The position numbers and the translations under genes are program-made. The notes beneath the pieces are model-generated. The model was not told the origin of the DNA and made no database searches. It saw nothing but the letters and a program-made list of their open reading frames with translations. From Armatimonadota bacterium (GTDB lineage Bacteria > Armatimonadota > Fimbriimonadia > Fimbriimonadales > ATM1), in NCBI GenBank assembly GCA_013816225.1, contig JACDEQ010000167.1:1-5265 (forward strand): 5,265 bases of DNA. Direction: 5' to 3'. Below are positions 4,361 through 5,265 of this stretch, piece after piece. Within the stretch, counting starts at the first letter, position 1, and every line of letters begins with the position of its first letter.

Positions 4361-5176
4361 ATGTCGTGGAGTTACACACGCTCGTACGCGTACAACACGT
4401 GCCGCCGTCAATTCTTTTACGAATACTTTCCAAAATACGAGAAATACGACGCCGTTGCATACATGCTCAAGAACCTTTCCGCCCCTGAGCTTATCGCGGG
4501 CCAGGTCGTTGATTGGAGCATCAACGGAGCATTAGAGAACTTCATCGAGCACGGCGAGCTGCCGGAAGATCTAGCTGAGCGGGGCATCCACGCTTTTAGA
4601 AGAGTCATTGCAGCAAGCGAGCGAATCGTTGCAGGGATGAAAGCCGGGAGGAGACCACCAAGGCAAAGCCAACCCTTGCACAGCGACTATTACGGCTATC
4701 CACTCCCCAAGGACAAACTAGCTTACTGCGAACAGTTAGTCCAAGATTGCCTCTATAACTTTGAGGTATCCGAAGTTGTCGATCACCTGATTAAGGCAAA
4801 GCCAGACCGGTGGGGAAAGATAAAGAAGCCTACTGATTATCCACCGCATTTTCGGCTCGGCGAGCTAATTGTGTATGCTAACTACGATATTTACTTCGAG
4901 CTCGACGACTGCCTCTATATTATTGATTGGAAGACCGCTCGGCCGACCGAACAGAATGTCGAGAAAGCTCGGCAGCAGTTAAGCGTTTACGCATTGTACG
5001 GCCATGAACACTTGCACTATCCGCCGGAGCGCATCTACGTGCAAGCAGTCTGGCTGCAGCAAATAAGTAGGTGGAATCCGAGCATCGTGATGTCGGAGGC
5101 CATTGGAGCCGCACGTCAGACCATTGCCACCGAGTCCGCAGAACAGTACGCATTGGTGATGACCTTACCCCCATAA
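4361..5176 (+). CDS. PD-(D/E)XK nuclease superfamily protein (RecB/Cas4-like fold)
   Basis: The 271-residue product begins M-S-W-S-Y-T-R-S-Y-A-Y-N-T-C-R-R-Q-F-F-Y-E-Y, the usual opening of stand-alone PD-(D/E)XK exonuclease-like proteins (S-x-S-x-x-x-x-Y-x-x-C-P-x-x-F-x-x-x-Y). The core follows: L-G-E-L near 165-168, D176 in ANYDIYF, a turn, then I-I-D189-W-K191-T, and Q206-L-x-x-Y210. This gives metal-binding D176 and D189, catalytic K191 and the QxxxY motif, so the active site looks intact. The usual G-x-x-x-H element before it reads G-Q-V-V-D-W, with Asp for His. Cys14 alone does not make a Cas4-type iron-sulphur cluster. It may cut or trim DNA; no helicase, cas or restriction partner is visible. 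Codon use is more AT-rich than in the genes to the left, suggesting acquisition. Start ATG 4361 is chosen from its Shine-Dalgarno; ATG 4343 would give 277 residues. Confidence 0.8.
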   Translation: MSWSYTRSYAYNTCRRQFFYEYFPKYEKYDAVAYMLKNLSAPELIAGQVVDWSINGALENFIEHGELPEDLAERGIHAFRRVIAASERIVAGMKAGRRPPRQSQPLHSDYYGYPLPKDKLAYCEQLVQDCLYNFEVSEVVDHLIKAKPDRWGKIKKPTDYPPHFRLGELIVYANYDIYFELDDCLYIIDWKTARPTEQNVEKARQQLSVYALYGHEHLHYPPERIYVQAVWLQQISRWNPSIVMSEAIGAARQTIATESAEQYALVMTLPP

Positions 5177-5192
5177 AACGAGCCATGCGGAG

Positions 5193-5265
5193 TGTCGTGT
5201 TTCGTCCAAAGGAGGAGCGACATGAACAAAGGAACCAGGTATTCGGAAGAGCAGATCCTCAAGGT
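5193..5265 (+). mobile_element. Left end of an IS3-family insertion sequence (continues beyond window)
   Basis: A short leader beginning TGTCGTGTTTCGTCC leads into a strong ribosome binding site and the start of a transposase orfA. IS3-family elements begin with TG and carry orfA about 30-100 bp inside the left inverted repeat, so 5193 is my estimate of the boundary. The right end, and thus the inverted repeat partner and target duplication, is outside. The element starts about 16 bp after the nuclease stop codon, so that gene appears uninterrupted. Confidence 0.55.
5222..5265 (+). CDS. IS3-family transposase OrfA, N-terminal 14 codons (partial)
   Basis: ATG 5222 follows AAAGGAGGA (5208-5216) with 5 nt spacing. 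The 14 complete codons read M-N-K-G-T-R-Y-S-E-E-Q-I-L-K, matching the start of IS3-family OrfA (basic residues, then Y/F-S/T-E-E-Q-I). OrfA carries a helix-turn-helix that binds the inverted repeats. It is normally joined to the catalytic OrfB by a -1 frameshift, which would lie beyond the window. The short length limits certainty, but the motif and context are typical. Confidence 0.75.
   Translation, partial: MNKGTRYSEEQILK

Overview
The window is GC-rich bacterial chromosomal DNA, with one lower-GC stretch at the right. All recognisable genes are on the + strand. The gene families do not fix the phylum. The secreted and beta-propeller-like proteins, the four-helix-bundle remnant and two genes that look leaderless fit a soil or water bacterium of a group such as Armatimonadota, Planctomycetota, Verrucomicrobiota or Acidobacteriota; this is inference.

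Left block (1-1368). It opens with the C-terminal end of a DUF899 thioredoxin-like protein. Next comes what I consider the main discovery: a secreted thioredoxin-fold protein (233-859) whose reading frame crosses an in-frame TGA at 362-364, exactly where the first Cys of a CxxC redox motif belongs (S-P-T-U-G-A-C). A stem-loop starts right after the TGA and could serve as a bacterial SECIS. The natural reading is a selenoprotein that a standard gene caller would either miss or start late, at GTG 389. Its last ~35 codons look like the broken start of a second small thioredoxin-like gene. A DUF1360-type membrane protein follows.

Middle block (1369-4342). A ~180-bp dispersed repeat (copy 1, 1442-1620) abuts a fragment of a four-helix-bundle (23S rRNA intervening-sequence type) gene. 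Then come a two-domain secreted protein (1748-2818), a VanZ-family membrane protein (2849-3274) and a decayed secreted beta-propeller-like gene (3419-4123). The propeller homology stops at 4030, four bases before repeat copy 2 (4035-4206). The block is therefore framed by two direct copies of the same repeat and looks like a rearranged region carrying gene debris. The secreted-protein and VanZ genes lack a Shine-Dalgarno and have a -10-like hexamer 6-8 nt before the start codon, suggesting leaderless transcripts.

Right block (4343-5265). A PD-(D/E)XK nuclease gene of lower GC content is followed by the left end of an IS3-family insertion sequence, with the first 14 codons of its orfA. This part is probably acquired DNA.

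Functional links are limited. The DUF899 and Sec-thioredoxin genes form a plausible redox pair. The other genes look like unrelated accessory cargo.
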